The position numbers were made by a program, and so were the translations under genes. The notes under the pieces were generated by a model. It was not told the DNA's origin and did not search any database. It saw only the letters and a program-made list of their open reading frames with translations. From an uncultured Bacteroidia bacterium (GTDB lineage Bacteria; Bacteroidota; Bacteroidia; Bacteroidales; CAJPTX01), in the NCBI GenBank assembly GCA_947252645.1, contig CAMXWF010000006.1, forward strand, positions 62,001 to 126,000: a stretch of DNA of 64,000 bases. Reading direction: 5' to 3'. Positions 53,485 to 61,448 of the stretch are shown piece after piece; the first letter of the stretch is position 1, and each line of letters begins with the position of its first letter.

Positions 53485-53701
53485 AGCTCACCTCCCACAC
53501 GCCCCCTCGGCCTCCAATGCCTCCTTCAAACCCCACAAAGTTAGAGAATAGTTACCTCTCCGCTACGCCGCCCCCAGTGGCCCCTACGCCGCGGGAGGGC
53601 ACCAAAGGAAGTCAAGCGCAGCCCAGCACCCCAATGTAGAATCGGATGCGCCAAGAGGAAGGCCCCGTATGGTCCTGCGCCCGAAAGGCAAACATCCCCT
53701 C

Positions 53702-54350
53702 CTAACCATGCCCGTAGGCGTGCGGCGGCTCGGACTCGCCCAGGCGATCGATCGAGGAGAGCAGCACACCCACCACCGCCCCACAGAGATGGCCCTCCCA
53801 CGAAATCAGCATGTCCCAGACCAAGCTACCGTAGAGAAACACCACCAGCAGCGATTTGGCCACCAGCAGCGATATGGCCACCAGCAGCGATATGGCCACC
53901 AGCAGCGATATGGCCGCCAGCACCCCATCGCGATGCAGCAACCCCGAGAAAAACATGTGGAACTCCAGCGCATACACCAAGCCTCCGGCCCCCACATGGT
54001 AGCCCGGCTGCGCGAAGCACCACACCCCCAACCCCGTCAAGAGCCAGCCCAGCAAGTACACCCTATACCCCCTACGCGGATAGAAGAGGAAAAGCAACGT
54101 GCCTAGCACCAGCAAGGACAAGCTGTTGGTCAGGGCATGCTCCACATTCGGATGGAGCAACGGCATGAACAAAATGCCCAGCAGCCCTCGAAACGTCCGC
54201 GGGTAGACACCCAGCCAATAGAATTTATCGCCCAGAAAAACGCCCACCAGCCACACACACCAGCCAAATCAGCCACACGTGGGCAGCCGGGAGGAGTAGA
54301 TTGACCCGCCACCGCCGTAAGTCCTCCCACGCCTGCCGCGCCGAGGGCAC
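53702..54350 (-). pseudogene. rhomboid protease, copy 2 (catalytically dead)
   Basis: Copy of the rhomboid gene with several lesions. The GxSG serine codon is changed to GGA (53984-53986), giving VGAGGLVYAL, so the nucleophile is lost. A TAG at 53702-53704 replaces a Gln codon and removes the last 29 residues. A 15-base deletion shortens the loop before SWEGHL. An 18-bp repeat expansion lengthens one membrane segment. The same (GT)4 frameshift as in copy 1 is at 54252-54259. Protease function is excluded by these changes; a pseudoprotease role is possible but not supported. Confidence 0.85.
53842..53913 (-). repeat. 18-bp coding tandem repeat, 4 units, in rhomboid copy 2
   Basis: Unit CCACCAGCAGCGATATGG on the plus strand, repeated four times (the first with one change), encodes AISLLV on the minus strand. 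Copy 1 has a single unit at 52565-52582. Confidence 0.92.
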
Positions 54351-54360
54351 TCCCTGCAAA

Positions 54361-56109
54361 CTAGGCCTCTGGCGCATCGGCTGGTTGCACGTAGCGGATC
54401 TCCTGCACCTTCAGCTGCGGATTGTGGATCTCCACGATGTCCTCCGAGATATTGATTAGGCTATCCCCCACCCGCTCACACTGCGAGAGAATATCCAGGT
54501 AAAACAACCCAGCCTGGCAACTGTAGCGCCCCTGCTCCATGTTGTCGACATGCGCAGACTTCATGTCGTTGCGATACCGGTTGATGGCATCCTCACAGGC
54601 ATAGGCCTCCGCCAGATCCACCCGCTCATCAGCGCCCCCCAGATTGCGCAGCATAGCCGCAAAGGCATCGTCTACGTAGGTAAACATCTGCTGTATACGG
54701 CTCACGATGTACTCGTTGAACCACACCCCATCGCGGTGCTTATTCATAAACAGCCGGGCGATGTTGTGGCAGTAATCGGCCACGTTCTCTATATCATCTA
54801 TCTCCTTGAGTAGGCCCCGCATCGTCGCGCTACCCTCCTCGCTCAACTCCGACGAGTGGATATTACCCAAATACGTGGATATCTCCACCTCCACCCTATC
54901 GCTGATCTCCTCATACTTCTCCACCCGCGCATAGATGCGGTGAAGCTCCTTCTCGTTCTGGGCATCCATCATGCTCCTGACGAAGTTGAACATGCGGTAG
55001 GTGCGCCGGGCATAGACCAAGACCTCCTTCTTGGCCTGCAGCAGGGAGAGCTCGCCAGTCTGCAGTAGGCCAATGCCTATGGAGCGCAGACGCTCATCCT
55101 CATCGCCCTTCTCCCGCACGGGCAGCAACCGCGTCACAAGCTTCACCATCTGGGGCGTAAACCACACCTGCACCAGCGTGTTTGACACGTTGAAACACGT
55201 ATGGAACAGCGAGAGCGCAAAGGGCGTGGCCCCCACAGGGTCGGCCTGCAGATCGAAGCCAGCCACCCCCACCAGCCAGGACACCCCCGCCAGGAACGGC
55301 CTGAAAAGTATGAGTACCCAGCAAACGCCAAAAACATTGAACAGCATATGGAACAGCGCAGCCCGCTTGGCAGCCACATTGCCCACCGAGGCCGCCAGAA
55401 TGGCCGTTATCGTCGTGCCGATGTTCTCCCCCAAAATCATGGCCGCCGCCATGGGAAAGTCGATCCAGCCGTTCGAACACATGATGAGCGTCAGGGCCAC
55501 CGTGGCCGATGAAGACTGCACTATGAAGGTCATCAGCGTACCCACACCCAAGAAAATAAGCACCGAGAAAAAACCATAGGAGGTGAAGCCCCGAAGCGCC
55601 TCGAGTATCTGGGGATACTCCTGCAAATCGGGCATATTGGCCTTGAGGTACGCCAGGCCCAGGAAGATGAGCGAGAAGCCCAAGATGAGCTCGCCGCGCG
55701 AACGGCGCTTGGGGCGCTTGCTGAAGAGCAACGGTACCACTACGCCGATCATGGGCAAGGTGATGAGGGCTATATCCATCTTGAAGCCAAACAGGGCGAT
55801 AATCCACGCCGTGGCCGTCGTGCCGATGTTGGCCCCCATAATCACCCCCACCGCCTGGACCAGGGTGAGCAAGCCCGCGTTGACGAAGCTCACCACCATG
55901 ACCGTGGTGGCCGAGGACGACTGGATCACCGCCGTGACGGCCAAACCCGTCAAAATGCGCTTGAACCGATTGCTCGTCATCGCGGCCAGCAAATCCCGCA
56001 TCTTGTCGCCTGCCACCTTCTGGAGCGACTCGCTCATGAGCTTCATCCCGTAGAGAAAAACCCCCAGCGAGCCTACCAGCGTCAACACCTCAAGCAGTAC
56101 CTCGAGCAT
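54361..56109 (-). CDS. Na/Pi cotransporter family protein with PhoU-like domain
   Basis: Sodium-dependent phosphate transporter family (NptA/YjbB type), 582 residues. Two inverted repeats of membrane helices each carry the QSSSAT motif (VIQSSSATTVMVVS near residue 60 and IVQSSSATVALTLIM near 205), with GANIGTTATAW and GENIGTTITAI. The C-terminal third (about 330-570) is helical and PhoU-like (RTYRMFNFVRSMMDAQN, YCHNIARLFMN, NMEQGRYS). Probably takes up or exports phosphate across the inner membrane; direction cannot be told. The intact parent of the fragment at 53030-53391. It starts 46 bases after the kbl terminator. Confidence 0.92.
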   Translation of the reverse strand: MLEVLLEVLTLVGSLGVFLYGMKLMSESLQKVAGDKMRDLLAAMTSNRFKRILTGLAVTAVIQSSSATTVMVVSFVNAGLLTLVQAVGVIMGANIGTTATAWIIALFGFKMDIALITLPMIGVVVPLLFSKRPKRRSRGELILGFSLIFLGLAYLKANMPDLQEYPQILEALRGFTSYGFFSVLIFLGVGTLMTFIVQSSSATVALTLIMCSNGWIDFPMAAAMILGENIGTTITAILAASVGNVAAKRAALFHMLFNVFGVCWVLILFRPFLAGVSWLVGVAGFDLQADPVGATPFALSLFHTCFNVSNTLVQVWFTPQMVKLVTRLLPVREKGDEDERLRSIGIGLLQTGELSLLQAKKEVLVYARRTYRMFNFVRSMMDAQNEKELHRIYARVEKYEEISDRVEVEISTYLGNIHSSELSEEGSATMRGLLKEIDDIENVADYCHNIARLFMNKHRDGVWFNEYIVSRIQQMFTYVDDAFAAMLRNLGGADERVDLAEAYACEDAINRYRNDMKSAHVDNMEQGRYSCQAGLFYLDILSQCERVGDSLINISEDIVEIHNPQLKVQEIRYVQPADAPEA

Positions 56110-56155
56110 AGCAGATCAGTTTTATAGCTCCTCCTAAGCGTCAATCAACGGATAC

Positions 56156-56199
56156 AAAAAACGATGCGAGGCGCCGTCTTGAGCTTTTCCCCGCATCGT
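56156..56199 (-). terminator. kbl terminator
   Basis: ACGATGCG (56161-56168) pairs with CGCATCGT (56192-56199); on the minus strand TTTTTTG follows. It lies 48 bases after the kbl stop. Confidence 0.8.
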
Positions 56200-56246
56200 A
56201 TCGTTCAATGCTAAATCGTGGTAGTAACAGTTACTCTGGCTAAAGG

Positions 56247-57437
56247 CTACTTGATAACTTTGAACTTCTTGCCCACCTTGATGAAGGCCTCGGCGCAACG
56301 ATCAAGCTGCGCCCGGCTATGCCCTGCCGACACCTGCACTCGGATACGCGCCTGCCCCTTGGGCACCACCGGGTAGTAGAAGCCCGTAACGTAGATCCCC
56401 TCCTCCAGCAGGGCCGCCGCCATATCCTGCGAAAGCTTGGCATCGTAGAGCATGACCGCCAGAATGGCACTCTGCGAGGGCTTGATGTCGAAGCCCGCTG
56501 CCCGCATCTTGTCCCCAAAGTACTTGGTATTCTCCACCAGCTTGCCATGCAGCGCATCGTCCTTCTCCAGCCGCTCAAACACGGCCAAACTGGCCCCCAC
56601 CACGGCAGGCGGCACCGAGTTGGAGAACAGGTAGGGGCGCGAGCGCTGGCGCAGCATGTCAACGATCTCCTGGTGGGCCACCGTGAAGCCACCGCACCCT
56701 CCACCAAACGACTTGCCGAGCGTACCCGTGATGATGTCCACCTGCCCACGCAGGTTGTAGAGCTCCGTCACCCCGCGCCCCGTGGCCCCCACCACGCCCG
56801 CAGAATGGCTCTCATCCACCATCACCAGGGCATCGTACTGCTTGGCCAAGGCCACGATCTTATCCACTGGGGCCACATTGCCGTCCATGGAAAAAACCCC
56901 ATCCGTGGCCACAATGCGGAAACGCTTGCCCTGCGCCTCCTTCAAGCAACGCTCCAGATCGGCCATGTCGCCATTGGCATAGCGCAGCCGCTGCGCCTTG
57001 CACAAGCGCACCCCATCGATGATCGAGGCGTGGTTGAGCGCATCGGATATAATGGCATCCTCCTCCGTGAACAACGGCTCAAACAGCCCACCATTGGCAT
57101 CGAAGCAGGAAATATAGAGTATGGCATCGTCCAGCCCAAAGAACTTGGCAATGCGCTGCTCCAGCTCCCGGTGGATGTCCTGAGTGCCGCAGATGAAGCG
57201 CACCGACGACATGCCGTAGCCCCGCGCATCCATCATGGCCTTGGCCGCCTGCTTCACCGAGGGGTCGTCCGAAAGCCCCAAATAGTTGTTAGCACAGAAA
57301 TTCAGCACGGGCTGCTTGGGCGCCACGGTGATGTCGGCCTGCTGCGGGGACACGATGATGCGCTCCTGCTTGTAGAGCCCAGCCCCACGGATAGAGGCCA
57401 GCTCCTGCCGAAGATGCTCCTGGAACTGCTTGTACAT
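56247..57437 (-). CDS. kbl: glycine C-acetyltransferase (2-amino-3-ketobutyrate CoA ligase)
   Basis: PLP enzyme of the alpha-oxoamine synthase family, 396 residues, cleaving 2-amino-3-ketobutyrate with CoA to glycine and acetyl-CoA in threonine breakdown. Characteristic segments are [50 protein letters not shown] and the PLP lysine in [15 protein letters not shown]. The partner threonine dehydrogenase is not in the window. It could alternatively be a related AKB-ligase-like enzyme such as SPT, but the close match to Kbl length and the N-terminus argue for Kbl. A TACATTTG box lies 23 bases upstream. Confidence 0.92.
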   Translation of the reverse strand: MYKQFQEHLRQELASIRGAGLYKQERIIVSPQQADITVAPKQPVLNFCANNYLGLSDDPSVKQAAKAMMDARGYGMSSVRFICGTQDIHRELEQRIAKFFGLDDAILYISCFDANGGLFEPLFTEEDAIISDALNHASIIDGVRLCKAQRLRYANGDMADLERCLKEAQGKRFRIVATDGVFSMDGNVAPVDKIVALAKQYDALVMVDESHSAGVVGATGRGVTELYNLRGQVDIITGTLGKSFGGGCGGFTVAHQEIVDMLRQRSRPYLFSNSVPPAVVGASLAVFERLEKDDALHGKLVENTKYFGDKMRAAGFDIKPSQSAILAVMLYDAKLSQDMAAALLEEGIYVTGFYYPVVPKGQARIRVQVSAGHSRAQLDRCAEAFIKVGKKFKVIK

Positions 57438-57459
57438 GGTTTGGTGTTTTATTACGCAG

Positions 57460-57467
57460 CAAATGTA
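57460..57467 (-). promoter_or_regulatory. -7 box TACATTTG for kbl
   Basis: TACATTTG on the minus strand fits TAnnTTTG, 23 bases before the kbl ATG. Confidence 0.5.
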
Positions 57468-57638
57468 GCCATTTCTTATCTATCGGCTACCACCCCAGCG
57501 CGCCCGACGGCGCCACGGGCACCCTGCTCCTAAGGCGCCCACGCGCCACCCGCCCACACCGCCGCCCACCGCAGGGCAGGAAGCCCCGCGCCCCGTGCGC
57601 TGGCCACGCCGGCACTGCCGAAAGGCCTGTAGAATTAG

Positions 57639-57646
57639 TACCTTTG
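57639..57646 (+). promoter_or_regulatory. -7 box TACCTTTG for the ThiE-like gene
   Basis: TACCTTTG ends 21 bases before ATG 57667. There is no sign of a TPP riboswitch in the short leader. Confidence 0.55.
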
Positions 57647-57666
57647 CCCCGAAAGCGCAAGTGACT

Positions 57667-58344
57667 ATGCAGAAGAGCCAGCATGCCCAATCCGCGGCGC
57701 GCCAAGCGCCCGCCGAGCGGCTAATATTCCTCACCAACCCCGGGAGTGCCTACAGCGCGCAGGCGCAGCTCTACCAATACCTCTTGGCTGGAGGGCGTCG
57801 GGCCATATACTGCGGGGGGCGCAAGCCATCAAGCCAGCTCACCAAAGAGCTCCAGGGCATGGTGCAAGCCGCCCAAGAGGTACAGGCCTGCGTGCTGGTG
57901 AAAGAACACCTCGAGCTGGTGGAAAGCTGCAAGGCCCAAGGCTTCCACATCGCTGGGCACTACCAGTCGCCCACCCAGGTACGAGAACGCCTTGGGGCCC
58001 AGGCCGTGGTAGGCCTCACCATCCACAGCCCCCAAGAGCTCGACCAGCTCACCCAGGCCCCCATCGACTACATCCTTGCGGGGCCCTTCGCGCCGTCACC
58101 CGCCGCCGGCATGCACAGCGCGCCCATCGGCCTAGAGGGCATAGCAGCCATCTGCCAACGCGCGCAGGCCCTCAGGCTCACCATCCCCATCTACGCCTAC
58201 GGCAACGTGGAAAACATCGACGTGCGCGCGCTGCTCGCCGCGCGCTGCTTCGGCGTGGCCGTCTCCGATGGCATCGCCCTGGCGGCCAACATCCAGACGG
58301 CCACCCAGAAATACCTCGAGCGCATAGCCACCAACACCCGCTAG
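57667..58344 (+). CDS. diverged thiamine-phosphate-synthase-like protein
   Basis: A 225-residue TIM-barrel protein related to ThiE/TenI, the family coupling HMP-PP and HET-P to thiamine phosphate. The C-terminal half keeps GLTIHSPQELDQL, DYILAGPFAPSP and PIGLEGIAAICQRA, and the order of the barrel strands fits. But the diphosphate-binding motifs are altered: QLRxK is replaced by IYCGGRK, the INDR region by VKEHLEL, and HLGQxD by HIAGHYQSP; Lys after GPxFPT is absent. It may have another function or be a poor catalyst. A TACCTTTG promoter precedes ATG 57667. Its end overlaps the convergent mltG gene by 4 bases. Confidence 0.75.
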   Translation: MQKSQHAQSAARQAPAERLIFLTNPGSAYSAQAQLYQYLLAGGRRAIYCGGRKPSSQLTKELQGMVQAAQEVQACVLVKEHLELVESCKAQGFHIAGHYQSPTQVRERLGAQAVVGLTIHSPQELDQLTQAPIDYILAGPFAPSPAAGMHSAPIGLEGIAAICQRAQALRLTIPIYAYGNVENIDVRALLAARCFGVAVSDGIALAANIQTATQKYLERIATNTR

Positions 58345-59426
58345 ATACCCCCCTCTCGATGCCCCTGCCGAGTGAGCGCCCGGTGGTACTCCTCAGCGTA
58401 GCGCATATGCTCTAGCCCCGTGCGCGAAAAGTGGTGGTAGCCGCTGAAGTCCGCCTTGGCACAAAAATAGAGGTAATCGTGGTGCGCATAGTGCAGCACG
58501 GCCTCTAGGGCCTGCATGCTGGGATAGATAATGGGCCCCGGGGGCAACCCAGGGTGAATATACGTGTTGTAGGGCGATTCGATCTGGGTGTGCGCTTTCA
58601 AGACCCTAGTCAAGGCCATGTTGCCCGCGGCGTACTTGGCCGTGGGGCAGGCCTGAAGGTGCATACCCCTGCGCAAGCGATTGATGTAGACACCCGCCAC
58701 CATGGGCAGCTCGCTGGGGTGCACAACCTCCTCCTGGATAATAGAAGCCAACGTGCTGATCTCCAGCGGCGTCAAGGGAATCTGGGCAGCCAAGGCCCGC
58801 CGCGTATCGCTCCAGTAGGCATCGTGTTCCCGCGCCAAGCGCGCCAGCAGCTGCTCGGGCGCGATGTCCCAGTAGACCTCGTAGGTGTTGGGGATGACCA
58901 TGCTCGGGAGGGCGCGGGGCGTAAAGCCCAACGAGGCCAGGAAGAGGCTATCGCGCATGCAGTCGTTGAGGGCCGCGGAGTCTATTGCGAGTTGGCTGGC
59001 CACCCTCCGCGCCCACTCGCCCGTGGTGCGCGTCGAGGTGACCACCAGCTGCACCGGCAGCTGACGCCGGCCCGCAATCTGATTGACGATGGCCCGGGTG
59101 GAGCTACCCCGTACCACGCGATATTGGCCAGAATAGCTCCGGGTCTCCAGGCCACGCTGCCGGAGATAGCGGTGGAAGGCGGCGCTGTCGGCCAGTGCCC
59201 CTTGCGCCGACAGCACGGCCGCCAGCTGCGCCCCCGACGTGCCCAAAGGCACGCGGACGGTCAGGGCCTCCTCCCCAAAGCCCGTGTTGGCCTGCCAGTA
59301 GGGCTTAAAGTGCTGAAATAGGCCAATAGCCACCACGATCCCCACCCCCAGGAGCAATGCCGCGCCCACCAGCAGCACTCTGCGCCACCTACAGCGGGCA
59401 CGCCGCGGAGAAAGGATCTCGGTCAC
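58341..59426 (-). CDS. mltG: endolytic murein transglycosylase MltG
   Basis: Inner-membrane YceG-type lytic transglycosylase, 361 residues, thought to cut nascent glycan strands and set their length. An N-terminal anchor (VLLVGAALLLGVGIVVAIGLF, about 17-37) precedes a LysM-like region and the YceG core, with ASIIQEEVVHPSELPMVAGVYINRL (the catalytic Glu in QEE), ACPTAKYA in place of the usual SDPTVxYA, IESPYNTYIHPGLPPGPIIYPS, and the YFCAKADFSGYHHFSRT end. It lies 46 bases after the HI0933-type flavoprotein gene. Confidence 0.93.
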   Translation of the reverse strand: MTEILSPRRARCRWRRVLLVGAALLLGVGIVVAIGLFQHFKPYWQANTGFGEEALTVRVPLGTSGAQLAAVLSAQGALADSAAFHRYLRQRGLETRSYSGQYRVVRGSSTRAIVNQIAGRRQLPVQLVVTSTRTTGEWARRVASQLAIDSAALNDCMRDSLFLASLGFTPRALPSMVIPNTYEVYWDIAPEQLLARLAREHDAYWSDTRRALAAQIPLTPLEISTLASIIQEEVVHPSELPMVAGVYINRLRRGMHLQACPTAKYAAGNMALTRVLKAHTQIESPYNTYIHPGLPPGPIIYPSMQALEAVLHYAHHDYLYFCAKADFSGYHHFSRTGLEHMRYAEEYHRALTRQGHREGGI

Positions 59427-59472
59427 GATATGTTGTGATTTTTAAGGTTAACCGCAATAGGCCCTTGGCAAG

Positions 59473-60795
59473 CTATTTGCACTCCTCGCGCAGTGGCGCC
59501 CCCTGCGCCCCCACGGGGGCCAGCGCGGGGCGATTCTTAGCATCCATAGCCGCCGAATGACCTGCCAGCGCCCCCGTAGAATACGCAATCTGGAGATTGT
59601 AGCCACCCGTGGTGGCGTCAGCGTCCAGCACCTCTCCGCAGAAATAGAGGTGCGGATACTGGTGACAGCGCAGCGTAGTCGGGTCGAGCTGGTCGAGCGC
59701 AATGCCCCCGGCGGTCACAATGGCTCTATACCACCCCTCGCACCCCGAGACCTCAAAATCCATCCCCTTGATGGTGAGGGCCAGCTGCTGGAGCTGCGCC
59801 GGGCTCAGGGCTGCCCACCCCGCTCGCCGCGGCACGCCCACCCTGAGCAACACGGGCGCCACGAGGGGATTGGGGAGCAGCGCCCGCAGCGAGGAGAGCA
59901 GCGGCTCGTAGGGCCGGGCCTCCCGCTCGCGCCCCATGCGCCCCAAGAGCTTCTCGGGCGAGAGCGCGGGCTTGAGATCCAGCCGGAGCGTCAAGTGCCC
60001 AGAGCCCGGCCACGTGGAGACGTAGCGGCTGAGCTGCAAGGCCACAGGGCCATCGAACCCCCTATCGGTCAACATGAGATCACCGAAGGCCTCGGCCAGC
60101 TGGCGCGAACCATCGAGCAACGAAAGCTGCACATTCTTAATCAGAAGGTTGCGGGCGTTCCTGATCGGCTCTGCCAGCGTGATCCCCACCAAGCTGGGCA
60201 CGGGAGGCACCACATCGATATAGAGCAGCCGCGCCAGCTCGAAGCCAAACCCAGTAGAGCCCGTGGCGGGGTAGCTCAGACCGCCCGTGGCCACTACGAC
60301 CGTCTTGGCGCGGAGACGCAACCGCGCCCCCTCGCTGGGCAGAGCCCGCACCCGGAATGTGCCATCGTCCATGGGCCGAATGCGCTGCACCTGCGCCCCG
60401 GTAATGAGCTCGGCACCCTGGGCAGTAGTCCAGGCCACCAGGGCATCGACCACATCGCGCGCCTTGCCACTCGTCGGGAAGACCCGCTGCCCCCGCTCCA
60501 CGACAGTCGGCACCCCCTGCCGGGCCAAAAGCTCCACGATGCCCTGATTACTAAAAAACGAAAAGGCAGGCTGAAGGAACTCAAAGCCCTGGAAGACGTG
60601 ATCAGCATACTCCTGGATGGGCCGTGCGTTGGTGACATTGCAGCGCCCCTTCCCCGTAATGCCCAGCTTGCGCGCCGGCCGCTGGCGCGACTCGAGGATA
60701 ACGGTAGAACACCCAGCCTTGGCCGCAAAACCGCCCGCCAACAAGCCCGCAGGGCCTGCCCCTACTACCAGCACGTCGCACTGTCGCTCCAGCAT
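59473..60795 (-). CDS. HI0933/YhiN-family flavoprotein
   Basis: Predicted FAD-dependent oxidoreductase of the HI0933 family, 440 residues. The FAD-binding motif DVLVVGAGPAGLLAGGFAA is at the N-terminus, followed by GKGRCNVTNA and RVFPTSGKARDVVDAL, which characterise the family, and VATGGLSYPATGSTGFGFELA; the C-terminus has CGEVLDADATTGGYNLQIAYSTG. Substrate and function remain unproven. ATG 60795 (MLERQCDVLVVG) is preferred over 60807. Followed by mltG. Confidence 0.9.
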   Translation of the reverse strand: MLERQCDVLVVGAGPAGLLAGGFAAKAGCSTVILESRQRPARKLGITGKGRCNVTNARPIQEYADHVFQGFEFLQPAFSFFSNQGIVELLARQGVPTVVERGQRVFPTSGKARDVVDALVAWTTAQGAELITGAQVQRIRPMDDGTFRVRALPSEGARLRLRAKTVVVATGGLSYPATGSTGFGFELARLLYIDVVPPVPSLVGITLAEPIRNARNLLIKNVQLSLLDGSRQLAEAFGDLMLTDRGFDGPVALQLSRYVSTWPGSGHLTLRLDLKPALSPEKLLGRMGREREARPYEPLLSSLRALLPNPLVAPVLLRVGVPRRAGWAALSPAQLQQLALTIKGMDFEVSGCEGWYRAIVTAGGIALDQLDPTTLRCHQYPHLYFCGEVLDADATTGGYNLQIAYSTGALAGHSAAMDAKNRPALAPVGAQGAPLREECK

Positions 60796-61053
60796 AATCA
60801 TCCACAACCTTTAGCCGCACGCCTGCGCCCACTCCCCCACGCACCCTACCCCACACGGACTACCGCTCACCCGACGCCCGCCATGCACGGACACAGGCCC
60901 CTATCTAAAAGCTTTCTAGATACGCCCGCAATGTTAGCAAAAATTGGCGTAATCGAGCCTCCTGCCCCGGGCTGGCGACGCGCAACCAGATCGAAAGGTA
61001 CTGCCAAAATGTCTTGCGCAACCACCATCCAGGTGCCAAGTCCACTCTAAAGC

Positions 61054-61107
61054 AACTCCATACCAACTCCGCACCAGCTCCGTACCCGCTCCGCACCAAC
61101 TCCGCTC
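61054..61107. repeat. 11-bp tandem repeat, 5 units
   Basis: AACTCCATACC, AACTCCGCACC, AGCTCCGTACC, CGCTCCGCACC, AACTCCGCTC. The last unit matches part of the inverted repeat at 22438-22484 and lies in the same kind of noncoding gap. Confidence 0.85.
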
Positions 61108-61155
61108 ACTTACGCCCTGGAAGCGAAGCTTATGCGGAGTTTATACGTACTTAAT

Positions 61156-61174
61156 GTCTATTTTGACAATAGAC
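61156..61174. other. small hairpin in AT-rich patch
   Basis: GTCTATT and AATAGAC pair around TTGAC; a T-rich run (61186-61198) follows after 11 bases on the plus strand. Weak as a terminator. Confidence 0.4.
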
Positions 61175-61398
61175 TGATCTGCAAGTTTTTATTTTCTTCA
61201 TGACACCTTGGCAGAAGACCGCCTGCGGGGGAGGAGAAGGGGGGAGTAGCAGGTTGCACGGGGTGAGCGCAGAGATGCGGGCGCAGGACGAAGCCAGCAG
61301 CCAGGTCGACCTCCACGACGCCCGCTACTCCTCAGTGCAACTACTATACCACCTGGACACTGCCGGGGCATGGGCTGTGCCAATCAGCCTAAACGAAG

Positions 61399-61431
61399 CC
61401 TCCGCGCGCTGGGATGCCCGGCGCGCGGAGG
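61399..61431 (-). terminator. possible terminator of the S41 peptidase gene
   Basis: CCTCCGCGCGC (61399-61409) pairs with GCGCGCGGAGG (61421-61431), 18 bases after the peptidase stop; on the minus strand CTTCGTTT follows, a weak T tract. Confidence 0.55.
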
Positions 61432-61448
61432 TAAGGAGGTGGAAACGA

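Larger units (their letters stand above)
53392..55112. repeat. tandem duplication, unit 2
   Basis: 1,721-base unit: kdtA 5' fragment, spacer, rhomboid copy 2 and the 3' part of the intact Na/Pi cotransporter. The units differ by the 390-bp deletion (unit 1), +54 bases of an 18-bp repeat and a 15-base deletion (unit 2), and scattered substitutions. Confidence 0.9.
60808..61448. other. 640-base noncoding region with repeats
   Basis: No supported gene; an open frame near 61200 plus overlaps the 3' end of the peptidase and is not protein-like. Holds the 11-bp tandem repeat (61054-61107), a small hairpin at 61156-61174 followed by a T-rich stretch, an AT-rich patch (61130-61200), and the terminator of the peptidase. 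Confidence 0.5.

Noticed and set aside
57595..57666. TPP riboswitch before the ThiE-like gene
   Set aside because: The leader after the TACCTTTG box is only about 20 bases and lacks the CUGAGA core.
59557..61050. Long plus-strand open frame antisense to the HI0933-type flavoprotein
   Set aside because: Composition (Arg/His/Pro/Gln) is that of an antisense shadow; the minus-strand gene is well supported.
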